A DNA stretch of 64,000 nucleotides from contig JARFXQ010000015.1 of NCBI GenBank assembly GCA_029194725.1, positions 1 through 64,000 of the forward strand, read 5' to 3'. Under the pieces are notes generated by a model, which saw only the letters and a program-made list of their open reading frames with translations, did no database searches and had not been told where the DNA came from. This document shows, piece by piece, positions 63,935-64,000 of the stretch. The position numbers and the translations under genes are program-made. Each line of letters opens with the position of its first letter. Position 1 is the stretch's first letter. The stretch is from Nitrospira sp. (GTDB lineage: Bacteria > Nitrospirota > Nitrospiria > Nitrospirales > Nitrospiraceae).

Positions 63935-64000
63935 ATGCAGCAGTCTCAGCCCATCTCTGTCGCAGGAGCCGGTCCCGCCGGCTTAACCGCTGCGATCACC
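63935..64000 (+). CDS. FAD-dependent oxidoreductase, N-terminal start only
   Basis: 22 codons from ATG 63935 to the window end: MQQSQPISVAGAGPAGLTAA. The VAGAGPAG Rossmann loop and following LTAA are the FAD dinucleotide-binding motif. Substrate cannot be told from this much. Confidence 0.75.
   Translation, partial: MQQSQPISVAGAGPAGLTAAIT

Overview
The window looks like a chromosomal stretch of a Gram-negative, moderately GC-rich bacterium. It carries LptD, an OmpH/Skp-like chaperone, a beta-barrel outer-membrane protein, lipoproteins and Tat or Sec signal peptides, so the cell has an outer membrane. Two DUF507 genes, a GlgE/TreS/TreT trehalose-glycogen locus, a NtrC-type cascade and a MoaD-MoaE fusion together fit Nitrospirota (Nitrospira-like). 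That placement is inferred from gene content only; no rRNA or marker comparison was possible.

Layout. 1-4.2 kb: a minus-strand operon of cytochrome P450, a duplicated membrane protein and a DyP-type peroxidase (cut by the window edge). 4.2-5.1 kb: a control region with paired GNATC-N6-GATNC palindromes. 5.1-8.1 kb: a small propeptide-like protein followed by a subtilisin-like protease with FG-GAP-like repeats. 8.1-14.3 kb: an accessory zone with a DUF1284 protein, a LuxR regulator and a divergent HTH-only mini-protein, a small Cys-rich exported protein, an intact IS256-family element, an AbrB/RelE toxin-antitoxin pair and two copies of a decayed sequence. 13.9-25.8 kb: a minus-strand alpha-glucan and trehalose locus (DUF5752, treS, treT, a glycosyltransferase, a membrane protein, glgE, maltokinase, glgB, an NTF2-like protein).

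25.9-40.4 kb is a mosaic of stand-alone metabolic, repair and regulatory genes: an Old Yellow Enzyme, Ada-AlkA with Ogt, YciI, TrmO, an AraC regulator, an alpha/beta hydrolase, a nucleoside hydrolase, a Tat-exported beta-carbonic anhydrase, Bcp and DUF507 proteins. Decay is common here: a truncated VOC gene, a glyoxalase gene with one in-frame TGA, nhaA with two frameshifts, and an RNase H-like gene with an in-frame TAA. 40.4-47.6 kb: a PP2C phosphatase, two secreted proteins, then a histidine kinase, a sigma-54 activator and an HD-GYP response regulator. 47.6-57.7 kb: a core minus-strand block (moaC, moaDE, moaA, NicO transporter, accD, folC, lptD, trxA, recN). 57.9-64 kb: a porin-like protein, a repeat-bearing secreted protein, a gene-poor 0.8-kb stretch with a strong minus-strand terminator and a third palindrome pair, an orphan HicB-like protein, an OmpH-like chaperone, a rhodanese, a PA0069-type radical SAM protein and the start of an FAD oxidoreductase.

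How the genes work together. GlgE, maltokinase, TreS and GlgB are the complete trehalose to maltose to maltose-1-phosphate to branched alpha-glucan route, and TreT adds an independent trehalose supply. The P450/DyP operon and the protease pair are divergent and share one control region with repeated dyads. The least explained material is that control region, the 520-residue duplicated protein between P450 and DyP, the free propeptide-like protein, the Cys-rich and RIGGQAG-repeat exported proteins, and the unassigned transcript ending at about 60.14 kb.
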